Source of the DNA: Desulfoglaeba alkanexedens ALDC
GTDB taxonomy: Bacteria > Desulfobacterota > Syntrophobacteria > Syntrophobacterales > DSM-9756
Direction of reading: 5' to 3'
DNA length: 64,000 nucleotides
Assembly (NCBI RefSeq): GCF_005377625.1
Contig: NZ_CP040098.1
Coordinates: 1,240,001-1,304,000, forward strand
In this document: positions 8,637 to 19,622 of the stretch, in pieces
Layout: each line of letters starts with the position of its first letter
Numbering within the stretch: the stretch's first letter is position 1
Made by a program: the position numbers and the translations under genes
Notes under the pieces: model-generated
Told to the model about the DNA's origin: nothing
Seen by the model: the letters and a program-made list of their open reading frames with translations, nothing else
Database searches by the model: none

Positions 8637-9842
8637 TCATGGGCGGCCCGCATCTTCGGCAAGGATTGCGGCGCGGTCGGTCTTTTCCCAAGGCAGATCC
8701 AAATCCGTTCTTCCCACCTGCCCATAAGCTGCGAGTTTTTGGTAAAAGCCTTTGGGGTAGCGGGCCGGCAAAAGGCGCAGTTCGAAGTTCTTGAGAATCC
8801 CTGCGAGCCTGAACTCGAAATGCCGCTTCAACAACTCCGCGATCCGGGCTTCGGGAAAGGCGCCGCTTCCGAAAGTCTCCACCTGAAGGCTGAGAGGCCC
8901 CGGCAGGCCGATGGAATAGCTCAGCTGGATTTCACATTCGCGGGCGAGTCCGGCGGCAACCACGTTTTTGGCGGCATATCGGGCCGCATACACCCCGGAA
9001 CGGTCGATCCGGGTCGGATCCTTCCCGCTGAGGGCCTTCTGGCTGTGGCGGCAGTATTCTCCATAGGTGTCGACGGCATTTTTTCTTCCGGTGAGCCCCG
9101 AATGGGAGGCAGGTCCCCCACCGATGATGGGACCATCGGGGTTGATGAAGATCTTCGTTCGAGCATCCGGTTTGATCGGCTCGCTTCCGAAAACCGGCGA
9201 GATGACAGTGTCCATCAAATCGTCTTGAACGCGTTGGGCCTTGGGATGGTCGGGTCTTTCCTGACTCGTGGTAATAATGATGCTTTGGATTCTGACGGGT
9301 TGGCGGCTGCGGTATTCGACGCCGACTTGAACTCGTCCGTCCGCCAGGAGGTAAGGGAGGGTTCCGTCCATACGGACGGATCCAAGCTTTCGAGACAGAC
9401 GATGAGCCAAATACAACGGAAGCGGCAAAAAGGCCGAAGTCTGGTCACAGGCGAAGCCGAAAACCGTGGCCTGGTTCTTGACCGCGATCCGATTGATTTC
9501 TTCTTCCGACAATCGCCGTTCGTCGAAGGCGTAGGCGGGATCTGCGGGAGTTTCCTGCAACGTGGTGAGGATACTGGCGGATTTGGGATTGAAATCGGGT
9601 AGATCGTAGCCGACGGAATGGATGACCTGCCGAGCGGTGTGGGCGCAATCCACGCCGGCGGACGAAGCGTAGCGAACAGCGATGAAAATAACGGCCTTGG
9701 AGACCGCGCATTCGGCGCGAACTCGGGATGTGGGGTCCTGAATCAGGAAGTGATCCACGATGCCGTCGCTGATCTGGTCACATAATTTATCGGGATGACC
9801 GGAAGTGACGGATTCGGATATAAAGACGAAGTCTTCTCTCAT
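8637..9842 (-). CDS. metK: divergent S-adenosylmethionine synthetase
   Basis: A 401-residue member of the MetK family, which makes SAM from ATP and methionine. Conserved parts include 'SESVTSGHPDKLCDQISDGIVD' (written here as overlapping short motifs SGHPDK and DQISD), 'TGRKNAVDTYG' and 'SGKDPTRIDRSGVYAARY'. Two usual acidic loops are changed. GDQG is KNQA (Asn123) and GDxG is SHSG (His247), where canonical enzymes have aspartate. This may be a recognised divergent subfamily or a paralogue with altered activity. Its ATG overlaps the stop of the P-type ATPase by four bases (ATGA), so it is translated with that pump. The frame open upstream belongs to the ATPase region. Confidence 0.85.
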   Translation of the reverse strand: MREDFVFISESVTSGHPDKLCDQISDGIVDHFLIQDPTSRVRAECAVSKAVIFIAVRYASSAGVDCAHTARQVIHSVGYDLPDFNPKSASILTTLQETPADPAYAFDERRLSEEEINRIAVKNQATVFGFACDQTSAFLPLPLYLAHRLSRKLGSVRMDGTLPYLLADGRVQVGVEYRSRQPVRIQSIIITTSQERPDHPKAQRVQDDLMDTVISPVFGSEPIKPDARTKIFINPDGPIIGGGPASHSGLTGRKNAVDTYGEYCRHSQKALSGKDPTRIDRSGVYAARYAAKNVVAAGLARECEIQLSYSIGLPGPLSLQVETFGSGAFPEARIAELLKRHFEFRLAGILKNFELRLLPARYPKGFYQKLAAYGQVGRTDLDLPWEKTDRAAILAEDAGRP

Positions 9843-12800
9843 GGCTGGATTCCCGAAGCTTTCGTTGTTTTTGTGGATTCGTTGACGAGAAACGAGGCTA
9901 GAGCGGTTCCGCCGATCACGGCCGCGTCGAGCCAATTCAGGGCCGGTATGCCCAGCAGGCGTCGCAACGATGGAACGAAGAAGGTACACGCTTGAAGGAG
10001 CAACGTGCCGGCCATCGCCCAGTTGAGATGTGGATTCGGCGGTCGAGCGTCTTCTTTGAAAAGGGAATGGTGTTCCGAGCGGCAACTGAAGGCGTGAAGG
10101 AGTTGGCCGAGGGTGAGGCTTTGGAATGCCAAGCTGCCAGCAGCCGGGCCCATTCCATATCGTCTGATACCGTAGGCATAAGCCCCCATCGCGGCGGCGC
10201 TGATGGTCGCCGATTCCCAAGTCATTCGCCGGTAGTCTTCCTTGGAAAAGAGCGGCGCTTGAGCCTCGCGAGGCGGTTGCTTCAGAATGTCAGGTTCCGC
10301 AGGCTCCAAGGCCAGCGCCAGCCCCGGAAAGATGTCCGACACGGTGTTGATCCAAAGGAGCTGCATGGTGTTGAGCGGCGCGCCGATGCCCATGGCCATG
10401 GCGGAGGCCATGACCATGATTTCACTGAAATTGGTGGAAAGGAAATAATGGACGGACTTTTTGATATTGGTATGAATAGTTCGTCCGTCCGCCAAGGCGG
10501 TGACCAGAGTCTCCAAATCGTCGTTTTCCAAGACGACGTCGGCGACTTCCCGGGCGAGATCGGTGCCGCTCCGGCCCATGGCGATGCCGATATCCGCGGC
10601 TTTGAGTGCCGGCCCGTCGTTGATGCCGTCGCCGGTCATGGCCACGACGCGATTGCCCAACTGAAGCGCCTGCACGATTTGAAGCTTGAGGGCCGGACTC
10701 ACCCGCGAATAGGCATGCGCCTTGGTCGCCAAAGCTTCCATCATTTCGGGGCTCAAGGACCAAAACTCTGAGGAATCCAAAATCACCAACGGCTTTCCTC
10801 GGCTCAGGTTCAGCTGCTGCGCCACCGCCTGGGCCGTGGGGCTCTGATCACCGGTGATCATGATCGTATCGATCCCCGCTTGGTGAAAGACAGCAATCAG
10901 CTCCTTGACGCCTTCTCGGATGGGGTCGGCCATGCCGATCAGTCCGAGCCACGTGAGACCATCTTCCGGCTGATCCCCGTCGAAGGTGGCATACGCCACT
11001 CCAAGAACACGCAAGGCATTGCCGGCCATGCGTTCATTTTCCATTTGGATCTGCAGGCGGTCTTCTTCGGAAATCGCCACAATGGTGCCTCCCGCTTCCA
11101 GTCTCCACGCACACTGCTCCAGGACCTCCACAGGATTGCCCTTTACCGCAAGCAGGCGACCTCCTTCCGGCCGTTGATGTGTGGTGCTCATGAAAAGGCG
11201 GTTTTCTGCGCGGTGCCGGGTGTGGAGCACGGGATGGCTCCGTCGAAAAGCCACGATATCGAGTCCGGCCTCAAGCGCTGTTTCCATAATGGCTCGTTCG
11301 GTGGGAGAACCTCGCAGCTTGTAAGACCGTTCTTTCTTGGAATCGTTTTCGATTTCGGTTTCGTTGCAAAGCGCGGCCACCTGAAGAAGCCGCCACAGGC
11401 ATTCGTCCTTCGCCGCTTCGATCTCCTGATCTCGCCATATGAAACGGCCGTCACGAACGTCTACGCGGCCTCTTCCGCAATCCAGCGCCATGACGGTCAT
11501 CCAATTTTGGGTGATGGTGCCCGTTTTGTCGAAGCAGATCACTTGAACGGCTCCCAGGGTTTCAGCCGCGTGGAGATGACGAATCAGCACACCGTGTTCT
11601 TTCATGCCTCGGATAGCCAAAGCGAAGGTCGTGGTTGCTGCGGCTGGGAGCCCCTCCGGAATGGCGGCGGCAGCCAAGGACACGGCGGTTCGTAGCATCA
11701 TCAACAGCCCGTAACCGCGTACCAGCCCCACAACGAAGACAAAGCCGCAGATGCTCAGACCGAAGAGGACTAGATGATCGCCCATCTGGCGCAGCTGTCG
11801 TTCGATGGGTGTCTCCGGCGCTGTCGTCTCCTGAAGCAGGATGTGGATGCTTCCCATCTCGGAATGGCGACCCGTGGCGACCACAATGGCAAGGCCCCGC
11901 CCGCTCAAGACGAGAGTTCCCATATAAACCATGTTCGTCCGATCCGACAGAGGGGCGTTCGCCGACAAGAGGGCATCTACGGTTTTGGCTACAGGGATGC
12001 TTTCCCCGGTGAGCGCTGATTCGTCCACAGTCAGTTGATCGGAGGCGACAAGGCGAGCGTCCGCCGGGATGAAGTCTCCCGGACTCAACGCGATGAGGTC
12101 TCCCGGAACCAATTCATGAGCTGGAATTGTCCGGAGTCGGCCTGCGCGGACCAAGGAGGCGTGGGGTCTCACAACCTTCTGCAACGACTGGATGGTGCGT
12201 TCCGATTCGCTTTCGGTGACGTAGCCGATGATAGCGTTCGCGACGACGACCCCCATGATGGCCACCGCCTCGAACAGTCCACCGGTCACCACCGAAAGGC
12301 CGGCGGCAGTACCCAATAGAGCCACCGGCAGGGAAAGAAACTGGCTGGCAAAGAGCGTCCATTTGGAACGGGGCGAAGGCTCCGGAAGCTGGTTCGGTCC
12401 ATAGGTTTGGAGGCGCCTTCCGGCTTCTTCCTCGCTGAGGCCGTAGGTCACATGGGTGTCGAGTACCGCCGCCACCTCTTCCACCGATTTGGTGTGCCAT
12501 GGCTCTGAGGGATACTCCGATTCGGTTTTGAAGCGCCTCAAGAGCTGATGCGCCACCGTTTTTCCCGATGGAGTGCGGTCTCGCATCGCCTGCTGTACCG
12601 GTCCGCCTCCAGGGTTCCGCTCAAACGGCGGGGTTTTCGATTCCTTACTGCATGCCGATGGCGGTGTTTCGGTCCAACCATCAAGGAGTTGGTAGACGGT
12701 GTCGATGATCGTGGCATGATCTTGTTTCGAATTGAAAGACAGCAACACGTTTCCGGTGATGGTGCTCGCCGAGACATGAGTGATCCCGCGTCTGTGCCTC

Positions 12801-12901
12801 AGGCCGGCTTCCAGATAATCTTTCAACGTCCGAGAATCCCGAAGGCCTTGGACATGAAGGCGGATCCGGCCCGCAACCTTGTCATGAACAACTTTCAGCA
12901 C
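9839..12901 (-). CDS. cation P-type ATPase with N-terminal HMA2 domain
   Basis: A 1020-residue pump. Residues 1 to about 80 form an HMA2 domain (MLKVVHDKVAGRIRLHVQG). From about 120 it follows the P2A plan: cation ATPase N-terminus, 'DESALTGESIPV' actuator loop, a PEGLP transmembrane motif, the phosphorylation site DKTGT (Asp near residue 457) and 'MTGDGINDGPALKAADIG'. It has the C-terminal membrane helices, with 'LLWINTVSDIFPGLALALEP'. P2A pumps usually carry Ca2+ or Mn2+; PEGLP rather than a CPC motif argues against a soft-metal pump despite the HMA-like domain. The start is GTG with AAGGTGG upstream; a nearby ATG is out of frame. It is coupled to the SAM synthetase gene by a 4-bp overlap. 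Confidence 0.92.
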   Translation of the reverse strand: MLKVVHDKVAGRIRLHVQGLRDSRTLKDYLEAGLRHRRGITHVSASTITGNVLLSFNSKQDHATIIDTVYQLLDGWTETPPSACSKESKTPPFERNPGGGPVQQAMRDRTPSGKTVAHQLLRRFKTESEYPSEPWHTKSVEEVAAVLDTHVTYGLSEEEAGRRLQTYGPNQLPEPSPRSKWTLFASQFLSLPVALLGTAAGLSVVTGGLFEAVAIMGVVVANAIIGYVTESESERTIQSLQKVVRPHASLVRAGRLRTIPAHELVPGDLIALSPGDFIPADARLVASDQLTVDESALTGESIPVAKTVDALLSANAPLSDRTNMVYMGTLVLSGRGLAIVVATGRHSEMGSIHILLQETTAPETPIERQLRQMGDHLVLFGLSICGFVFVVGLVRGYGLLMMLRTAVSLAAAAIPEGLPAAATTTFALAIRGMKEHGVLIRHLHAAETLGAVQVICFDKTGTITQNWMTVMALDCGRGRVDVRDGRFIWRDQEIEAAKDECLWRLLQVAALCNETEIENDSKKERSYKLRGSPTERAIMETALEAGLDIVAFRRSHPVLHTRHRAENRLFMSTTHQRPEGGRLLAVKGNPVEVLEQCAWRLEAGGTIVAISEEDRLQIQMENERMAGNALRVLGVAYATFDGDQPEDGLTWLGLIGMADPIREGVKELIAVFHQAGIDTIMITGDQSPTAQAVAQQLNLSRGKPLVILDSSEFWSLSPEMMEALATKAHAYSRVSPALKLQIVQALQLGNRVVAMTGDGINDGPALKAADIGIAMGRSGTDLAREVADVVLENDDLETLVTALADGRTIHTNIKKSVHYFLSTNFSEIMVMASAMAMGIGAPLNTMQLLWINTVSDIFPGLALALEPAEPDILKQPPREAQAPLFSKEDYRRMTWESATISAAAMGAYAYGIRRYGMGPAAGSLAFQSLTLGQLLHAFSCRSEHHSLFKEDARPPNPHLNWAMAGTLLLQACTFFVPSLRRLLGIPALNWLDAAVIGGTALASFLVNESTKTTKASGIQP

Positions 12902-13160
12902 GTCCTTCCACCTTCATGTACCCCAAGGTTCAACGCACTCCTTGGCTGCATTTGTTTGTTTCAGGCGATTCAGAAACCAGCCCGCTTGGACCCGGGAAGC
13001 GATTCATAGTGTGGGTGAGCGACCGGAACCTTTTTCCTACGTGTTTATTGTTACATTTACGTGACGATCCCTCAAAATGCTTTGATCCTTCGATCCCTAC
13101 GGCTTGCCGAACTCATCGTGTGAAGGGAGCTGCGGGGATCCCGCCTCGGCCCTTCCACAG

Positions 13161-13264
13161 TTCCACCTTGTTCCCAAGCTCCAGATTGGGAACACAACCG
13201 TGCAGAAGCTCCAGCTTCGATTCCCACGAGGCCGTTCCCAAGCCAAAGCCTGGGAACGAGGGGA
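13161..13264 (+). repeat. dispersed double-hairpin repeat, copy 1
   Basis: About 100 bases containing TTCCCAAGCTCCAGATTGGG, then AGAAGCTCCAGCTTCG, then GTTCCCAAGCC...GGGAACGAGGGG. Near-identical units occur at 24675-24778 (opposite strand), 32932-33024 and 39023-39127, with a partial one at 24361-24421. Confidence 0.85.
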
Positions 13265-13290
13265 AACGCCAGAGCTTGGAAACGAGCGGG

Positions 13291-13363
13291 AAATTCTATT
13301 TCCCCTCCCCTTGTGGGAGGGGATTAAGGGGAGGGGGAAAGGGGGAATTTTTCATCCTTCGTT
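13291..13363 (+). repeat. core of MITE-like repeat without end sequences
   Basis: Palindromic core 'TTCCCCTCCCC-TTGTG-GGAGGGGATTAAGGGG' (shown in parts) followed by AATTTTTCATCCTTCGTT. The same core lies inside the longer elements at 24438-24643 and 58506-58650; here the GTAGCG ends are absent. Confidence 0.75.
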
Positions 13364-13472
13364 GTGCCCGTGCCCGGGCATGGGGGTTCGTTAGACTTTT
13401 CCGTGTTCACCGGATGGAGCTTGAAGATCCCATGGGAAAACGGTTAAGGATTCCATTCCGGCGGCATGAGCC

Positions 13473-16400
13473 ATGATCCGGAACCGAGGGTTCATGAAGG
13501 AGGCGGAAGCTCAAGTGGAAACGAGTCGGTCGATGTCCCCCTCGGGACAAATACCGGATGAGGAGGCACCCGCCATCAGGCTGCGCGGAGTCTCACAGCA
13601 CAACCTCAAGGGAATCGACCTGGACCTCCCGCTTCATCGGCTTATCGCGGTCTCGGGGGTGAGCGGATCTGGGAAATCGAGCCTCGCCCTGCACACGCTT
13701 TACGCCGAAGGGCAGCGCCGCTACGTGGAGACCTTTTCCCCCTACGCTCGGCAATTTCTCGAACGGATGGACCGTCCGAACGCCGACCGTATCGAAGGCG
13801 TTCCACCCGCCATCGCCATCGAATCGGGAACCACGGTTCGCACATCGCGGTCCACCGTGGGCACCATGACGGAAATCAACGACCACCTGAAGTTCCTGTT
13901 CGCGCGGCTTGCGGTGGCCCATTGCCCGCGCTGCGGCCAACCCATAGCTGAAGATACTCCGGAAAGTGTCGCCGAAAGGCTGAAGGGGCTTCCCGCCGGA
14001 AGTCGGGTACTCGTGACGTTTCCGTTTGTCGCGGAGCCCGAGGCCGGCTGGCCCGAGGCCCTGATTTCCCAAGGATTTCTGAGAATTTTTCGCGACGGGC
14101 GAACGGTGGAACTGGATGAACTGGACGAAAGGGAGCAAGCCGCGCTTTCCGGAAGTGAGGTGCTCGTGGTCGTGGACCGGCTTCAATGGCCGAAGGCCGC
14201 TCCGGAGAGGGTCTCGGATTCCCTGAGGACCGCTTTTTCACGCGGCGGCGGCCGGTTGTGCGTGGTGGCGCTCCCCGACGAACGTTACTGGTTCAGCCAG
14301 GATTTCGGATGCGCCCGATGCCGCCTGGATATTCCACCGCCTTCTCCCAATCTTTTTTCGTTCAACAGTCCTTTGGGAGCGTGCCCCACCTGCCGGGGTT
14401 TCGGACGCATCATCGGGGTGGACCTGGACCTCGTGATTCCGGACCGGCGGCGTTCCATCCGCGAAGGCGCGATCAAACCGTGGAGTCCCGACCGGGTGGA
14501 GTACGAGGAGCTTCTCGATTTCTGCCGCAGGGAAGAGATTCCCGTGGACGTTCCCTTCGAAGATCTCGCGGAAGACCAGCAGCGAAAGATCCTCGACGGC
14601 ACCCGTAGCTACTACGGCGTCCGCGGATTCTTCCAGTGGCTGGAAACCAAGACATACAAAATGCACGTGCGGGTGTTTCTCTCACGCTACCGGGCGTATC
14701 TGCCCTGTGCCACCTGCGGCGGGACCCGCTTTCAGGATGCCGCCCGGTGGTACCGCCTCCGGGGCAGAACCATCGACGCCATCAATGCCTGGCCGGTGCA
14801 TCAATGCCGCGGGTTCTTCAGCGAGCCCTGGCCGGAACTGGAAAAGGACCCCGCCGCTCGCCTGCTGGTGGATGAAATCCGAAGCCGGCTCGATTTCCTC
14901 CACCAAGTGGGCCTCGATTACCTCACCCTGGATCGCCAGTCGCGGACCCTTTCAGGCGGCGAAGTTCAAAGAGTCCACCTCACCCGCGCATTGGGTTCGG
15001 CGCTTGCCGATGTACTCTACGTTTTGGACGAACCCAGTGTCGGGCTGCACGCCCGGGACAGCCGAAGGCTCATGGAGCAACTCCGCCGGCTGGTAGAACT
15101 GGGAAACACGGTTGTCGTGGTCGAACATGACCCGGACATGATCCGATTCTGCGACCACGTGGTGGACATCGGCCCGGGAGGGGGCGAAAAGGGAGGCGAG
15201 CTGGTCTACCAGGGAGCGCCGGCCGGTTTGGAACGCGAACCGCGGAGCCTGACCGGGGCCTATTTGGCCGGGCGGCTTTCTCCGGTGCAAGATAGGATGC
15301 GGAGGCCACCGGACTGGAATCGGGCGATTGTGGTCGAGGAAGCCGCGGAACACAATCTGAAGCGCGTCACCGTCGCTTTCCCCTTGGGATGTCTGGTGGG
15401 GGTGAGTGGCGTCTCGGGATCCGGAAAGAGCACGCTCATCGATGAAATCCTCCACCGGGGCTGGCTTCGCGCCCGGGGGCTTCCCACCGAAAGCCCCGGT
15501 CGATGCCGGCGGATCACGGGCTTCGATCTCGTGGACGAACTGGTCTTGGTGGACCAACAGCCCATCGGCCGGACTCCCCGCGCCAACCTCCTCACCTACA
15601 CCCGGGTGCTCGACCCGCTCCGCAGACTCTTCGCCCGAACGCCCGAAGCGCAGGGGCGCGGCTTCACGGCCCGCCATTTCTCCTTCAATACCCCGGGCGG
15701 TCGCTGCGACGCGTGCCGAGGCGAAGGTTATCAGCGCGTGGAAATGCAGTTCCTGGCCGATGTCTTGATCCGTTGCCCGCGCTGCGACGGCCGTCGTTTC
15801 AAGGACGACATCCTCGCCATTAGCCTCCGGGGCCTTTCCATCGGGGACGTCCTGGAGTGCACAGCGAGTGAACTGCTGGAGCGTTTCGGTGACGAACCTG
15901 CGGTGGTTCGAGCCCTGGAACCGGTGGTCGCCATCGGGCTCGACTACCTGCGACTGGGGCAACCCCTGAACACCCTTTCCGGCGGCGAAGCCCAGCGCCT
16001 CAAGCTGATCCGCTATCTGACGCCGCAAAAATCCACAGATGACCCCCGCTGCCTCTTTCTGCTGGACGAACCCACAACCGGCCTCCACCCCCACGACCTG
16101 AAGCGGCTCCTGGACGTGCTCCATCGCCTGGTGGACCGAGGGCATTCCGCCGTGGTGGTGGAACACAATCTGGATCTCCTCGCTTCCTGCGATTGGTTGA
16201 TCGATCTGGGGCCGGAAGGCGGCGAAAAAGGCGGCTATGTCGTGGCCGCTGGACCTCCCGAAAGGATCTGTAATACCGCGGAAAGCATTACAGGCCGTTT
16301 CCTCCGGGGCCGCATGGGACATCAAGGGCGGGAAGCGCGGGAACCCCTCCGTGAAAGCAATGTGCCGGTCGAGACCGAATCGGACGGGGTCGCCTTCGCA

Positions 16401-19184
16401 ACGGCCCCGCGGCTGTCGGCTCCCCCACGGATCCTTGTGCGAGGCGCGAAGGAGCACAACCTCCGGTTGGACCACGTGAGCCTGCCCCGGGACCGGATGA
16501 CCGTCATCACAGGGTTGAGCGGTTCCGGAAAATCCACGCTGGCTTTCGATGTGCTCTTCGCTGAAGGTCAGCGCCGATACCTGGAATGCCTCTCCTCTTA
16601 CGTACGCCAGTATTTCAAGATTCTCGAAAAGCCCGACGTGGACCAGATTCTCGGGCTTCCGCCGACGGTCGCCATCGAACAACGCTCCTCGCAACCGGGC
16701 CGAAGGTCCACCGTGGCGACCATCACGGAGATCTATCATTTCCTGAGGCTCCTTTACGCCAAGTTGGGCCGCCAGCACTGCCCGGACTGCGGGTTACCGC
16801 TGGAAGCGTTGAGCGCCGACGCCATCCTCGCCATGGTCGAACGGGCGGCCGCCGACGGCCCCGTGCGCCTTCTGGCACCGCTCATTCACGGGCGCAAGGG
16901 CATCTACCGCGACCTCTTTGAAAAACTCCACCGGATGGGATTCACGACGGTTCGGGTGGACGGCGTCCTCCTCCCACTGGCCCCCCCGCCATCCCTCCAC
17001 CGGCACCGGGAACACGACATTGCGGTGGTGGTCACGGATCAGGAGGAGGCCACCGGGGAAGGCATGGGTCTCCGCGACGCGGTACTCCAAGGATTGAGTC
17101 TCGGCGGCGGTACCATCGAAATCATGACCGGCGAGTCGCAGAAAATCCTTAGCCGCCACCTCTACTGTCCTCGCTGCGACAAAGGCCTGGCTCCGCTGGA
17201 CCCGCGGCTCTTTTCCTTCAACAGCCGCCATGGGGCCTGCCCCCGCTGCGACGGCCTCGGCCGGATCCGCAGACTCAACACGGACCGTCTCATCGGACCC
17301 CCTGGTCGCTCGATCCGCCAGGGACTTCTCGCCTTCCTCCAGTCACGACGCCGCTGGCGCAACAAGGTTTCCCGGTTGGAACGCCAGTGGACCCGGCAGC
17401 TTGGCATCGACCTGGATCGACCTTTTGAGGATCTCGACGAGCAACAGCGGCAGGAACTGCTCCACGGTGGGAAAGGCCGCATCACGGGCGTTGTGCCACT
17501 CCTCGAACAGATGGCCAAGGACGGCTCTTCGGGAAACGGGGCTCAGGATCTCTACGACGATGTGACGTGCCCGCAGTGCGAGGGAAAGCGCCTGAACGCC
17601 CAGGCCCGTTCCGTTTATGTCCAGGACCGGACGCTCGCTGACCTTGTGGCCCTGAGCGTGGCCGATTTTCGCGAAACCTGTGCCGACTTTCGATTTGATG
17701 CGCAAAGCCGGCCCGTTTGGGACGCCATCAGCCGTGAAGTGATGGAGCGCACCGATTTTCTCATGCGCGTGGGGCTCGACTACCTGGAACTGGACCGTTC
17801 GGGCGATACCCTTTCCGGCGGGGAGGCTCAACGGATACGGCTCGCGGCCCAGCTCGGTTCCAACCTCCGGGGCGTCTGCTACATCTTGGATGAACCCACC
17901 ATCGGTCTGCACCCCGTAGACAACGCCCGGCTCCTGGAAAGCCTTCACCAGTTGAAGCGCCGCGGAAACACCATCGTGGTGGTGGAACACGATCTGGAAA
18001 CCATGCGCCAGGGCGACCTGGTGGTCGAACTGGGACCCGGTGCCGGCCGCGACGGTGGACTGCTCGTCGCCCAGGGATCCTTCGATGAGCTGGTGCACCG
18101 CGCGGATACGCTCACCGCCCAATGGTTCGGAGCGCCCGCCGCCTCGATCTTCGACCGCGGTTCGGCCCGATCCGCCGGCGAAAAGGGCTGGCTGGAAGTG
18201 AGCGGAGCGCGGGTCCACAACCTCCGGGGAATCGATGTCCGGGTACCCTTGAGCTGCCTGGTTTGCGTGACGGGAGTTTCGGGATCGGGAAAAAGCACAT
18301 TGGTCCATGACGTGATCCATGCCGGGATCCGGCGATGCCTGGGCTTGGACTTTGCGGGAACTGCACCCTTTGACCGCCTGGAAGGCTGGCAGCCGCTTCA
18401 TCGGGTGGTGGAAGTGGATCACAACCCCATCGGACGGACCCCCCGGTCCACTCCCGCCACCTACGTGGGCGTCTGGGACGAAATCCGACGGCTCTTCGCG
18501 GCATTACCGGAAAGTCGGGCCATGGGTTTCGCCGCCGGTCGGTTTTCTTTCAACGTCAAGGGCGGACGTTGCGAATCCTGCCAGGGGCAAGGAGCGGTTC
18601 GGGTGGCAATGAACTTCCTACCGGATGTGTATGTTCCCTGCACCGACTGCCAAGGGAAGCGCTTCAACCGCGAAACCCTGTCCATCCGCTACAAGGGAAA
18701 AAGTATCGCCGACGTGCTCGGAATGACGCTTTCCGAAGCCGCCGACTTTTTCGGCGCGGTCCCGAAAGTGTCCCGCCCTCTCCGTGTCCTCACCGACCTG
18801 GGGATGGGCTACCTCACCCTGGGGCAACCGAGTCCGACCCTTTCCGGCGGCGAAGCCCAGCGCATGAAGTTGGCCGCCGAACTGAGCAACCACCGCTCGG
18901 CGACTCTCTACTTGCTGGACGAACCCACCACCGGGCTTCACCGCGCCGATGTGAAACGCCTGCTGGGGATTCTCCACACGCTCGTCGACCAAGGCCACAC
19001 GGTGATGGTGATCGAACACAACCTGGACTTCATCGGAGCTTCCGATTACGTCATTGACCTGGGGCCGGGCAGCGGGAAACACGGAGGCCGCGTGGCGGCT
19101 CAAGGTCCGCCCCGGGAATTGATTGCCCTGGCCGATCGTTCCGCCACCGCCCGCGCCTTGAGGGATCAAAAACGAACCCTGTAA
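13473..19184 (+). CDS. uvrA: double-length UvrA-like excinuclease subunit (four ABC domains)
   Basis: A 1903-residue protein made of two complete UvrA units in tandem. Each unit has two ABC domains. The four Walker A motifs ([36 protein letters not shown]) fall near residues 61, 646, 1013 and 1600. The signatures ([16 protein letters not shown] x3) fall near 492, 835, 1446 and 1790, each followed by a Walker B 'LDEP' motif. Both C-terminal zinc modules are present (CDACRGEG near 745, CESCQGQG near 1700), as are the insertion-domain cysteine pairs. UvrA normally acts as a dimer of about 940-residue chains to find DNA lesions for UvrB; this chain is a covalent dimer. ATG 13494 with GAGGG upstream is an alternative start. 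No uvrB or uvrC lies nearby. Confidence 0.95.
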   Translation: MIRNRGFMKEAEAQVETSRSMSPSGQIPDEEAPAIRLRGVSQHNLKGIDLDLPLHRLIAVSGVSGSGKSSLALHTLYAEGQRRYVETFSPYARQFLERMDRPNADRIEGVPPAIAIESGTTVRTSRSTVGTMTEINDHLKFLFARLAVAHCPRCGQPIAEDTPESVAERLKGLPAGSRVLVTFPFVAEPEAGWPEALISQGFLRIFRDGRTVELDELDEREQAALSGSEVLVVVDRLQWPKAAPERVSDSLRTAFSRGGGRLCVVALPDERYWFSQDFGCARCRLDIPPPSPNLFSFNSPLGACPTCRGFGRIIGVDLDLVIPDRRRSIREGAIKPWSPDRVEYEELLDFCRREEIPVDVPFEDLAEDQQRKILDGTRSYYGVRGFFQWLETKTYKMHVRVFLSRYRAYLPCATCGGTRFQDAARWYRLRGRTIDAINAWPVHQCRGFFSEPWPELEKDPAARLLVDEIRSRLDFLHQVGLDYLTLDRQSRTLSGGEVQRVHLTRALGSALADVLYVLDEPSVGLHARDSRRLMEQLRRLVELGNTVVVVEHDPDMIRFCDHVVDIGPGGGEKGGELVYQGAPAGLEREPRSLTGAYLAGRLSPVQDRMRRPPDWNRAIVVEEAAEHNLKRVTVAFPLGCLVGVSGVSGSGKSTLIDEILHRGWLRARGLPTESPGRCRRITGFDLVDELVLVDQQPIGRTPRANLLTYTRVLDPLRRLFARTPEAQGRGFTARHFSFNTPGGRCDACRGEGYQRVEMQFLADVLIRCPRCDGRRFKDDILAISLRGLSIGDVLECTASELLERFGDEPAVVRALEPVVAIGLDYLRLGQPLNTLSGGEAQRLKLIRYLTPQKSTDDPRCLFLLDEPTTGLHPHDLKRLLDVLHRLVDRGHSAVVVEHNLDLLASCDWLIDLGPEGGEKGGYVVAAGPPERICNTAESITGRFLRGRMGHQGREAREPLRESNVPVETESDGVAFATAPRLSAPPRILVRGAKEHNLRLDHVSLPRDRMTVITGLSGSGKSTLAFDVLFAEGQRRYLECLSSYVRQYFKILEKPDVDQILGLPPTVAIEQRSSQPGRRSTVATITEIYHFLRLLYAKLGRQHCPDCGLPLEALSADAILAMVERAAADGPVRLLAPLIHGRKGIYRDLFEKLHRMGFTTVRVDGVLLPLAPPPSLHRHREHDIAVVVTDQEEATGEGMGLRDAVLQGLSLGGGTIEIMTGESQKILSRHLYCPRCDKGLAPLDPRLFSFNSRHGACPRCDGLGRIRRLNTDRLIGPPGRSIRQGLLAFLQSRRRWRNKVSRLERQWTRQLGIDLDRPFEDLDEQQRQELLHGGKGRITGVVPLLEQMAKDGSSGNGAQDLYDDVTCPQCEGKRLNAQARSVYVQDRTLADLVALSVADFRETCADFRFDAQSRPVWDAISREVMERTDFLMRVGLDYLELDRSGDTLSGGEAQRIRLAAQLGSNLRGVCYILDEPTIGLHPVDNARLLESLHQLKRRGNTIVVVEHDLETMRQGDLVVELGPGAGRDGGLLVAQGSFDELVHRADTLTAQWFGAPAASIFDRGSARSAGEKGWLEVSGARVHNLRGIDVRVPLSCLVCVTGVSGSGKSTLVHDVIHAGIRRCLGLDFAGTAPFDRLEGWQPLHRVVEVDHNPIGRTPRSTPATYVGVWDEIRRLFAALPESRAMGFAAGRFSFNVKGGRCESCQGQGAVRVAMNFLPDVYVPCTDCQGKRFNRETLSIRYKGKSIADVLGMTLSEAADFFGAVPKVSRPLRVLTDLGMGYLTLGQPSPTLSGGEAQRMKLAAELSNHRSATLYLLDEPTTGLHRADVKRLLGILHTLVDQGHTVMVIEHNLDFIGASDYVIDLGPGSGKHGGRVAAQGPPRELIALADRSATARALRDQKRTL

Positions 19185-19357
19185 TTTCGATGGCGTGCTG
19201 CGACCTTCCCAAACAGGCGGGGCATGAAGGCGAAGATGTGGAGTTTTTCGGTTCGTGCCGTGGGAAAGCCGCCGGGTGGACGTGCCCGGCAAACCGAAGG
19301 CGCCGACGAGGGAAGTACCGCCGGCGAGGGCCGATGTGTGGAGAAATCGAGAGAGGG

Positions 19358-19597
19358 TCAGCCGCCGCCCACGGGGGGAAAGAAGGCCACCCGTTCGTCA
19401 CCTTGAAGCACCTGATCCAGCGAGGCAATGACGCCGTTCACCATAACGAGCTTCACCTCGTCTTCCGGGAGGTTCAAGCTGGAAGCCAGTTCGCGGACGG
19501 TGGTTCCGGGGTGAACCTCGACCCGGCGGCCTGTCAGGGGATCGTAGCCGGGAAGATGCTTTCGAAGGGTTGCGGCAAGCAGCACATGCACGGCCAT
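19358..19597 (-). CDS. MoaD/ThiS-family sulfur carrier-like protein
   Basis: A 79-residue beta-grasp protein ending in PPVGGG. MoaD/ThiS carriers end in a Gly-Gly tail that is adenylated and thiocarboxylated; this one has three glycines with the stop directly after, consistent with a working tail. The sequence 'VLQGDERVAFFPPVGGG' is a typical MoaD/ThiS C-terminus. It is the last gene of the min operon, 25 bases after minE. No moaE, thiG or activating enzyme is nearby, so its partner cannot be named; roles in molybdopterin, thiamine, tungsten-cofactor or tRNA sulfur transfer are all possible. Confidence 0.82.
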   Translation of the reverse strand: MAVHVLLAATLRKHLPGYDPLTGRRVEVHPGTTVRELASSLNLPEDEVKLVMVNGVIASLDQVLQGDERVAFFPPVGGG

Positions 19598-19622
19598 GAT
19601 TTCGCGGCTCCATCTTGGGTGT

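Larger units (their letters stand above)
12902..13472. other. divergent gap carrying two repeat elements
   Basis: About 570 bases between the P-type ATPase and uvrA. Two dispersed repeats fill 13161-13363. The part next to the ATPase (about 13020-13100) is AT-richer and may hold its promoter. No gene is supported. Confidence 0.5.

Noticed and set aside
8424-9602. Long plus-strand open frame opposite the SAM synthetase gene
   Set aside because: It is a frame shadow caused by high GC; it has no conserved motif and no ribosome-binding site, while the minus-strand frame is a clear MetK.
9839-12901. Soft-metal (Cu/Zn) P1B ATPase
   Set aside because: The membrane motif is PEGLP and not CPC, and the C-terminal helices follow the P2A pattern; the HMA2 domain alone does not decide.
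14952-16778. 608-codon minus-strand open frame inside uvrA
   Set aside because: Antisense to conserved ABC signatures; no motif of its own.
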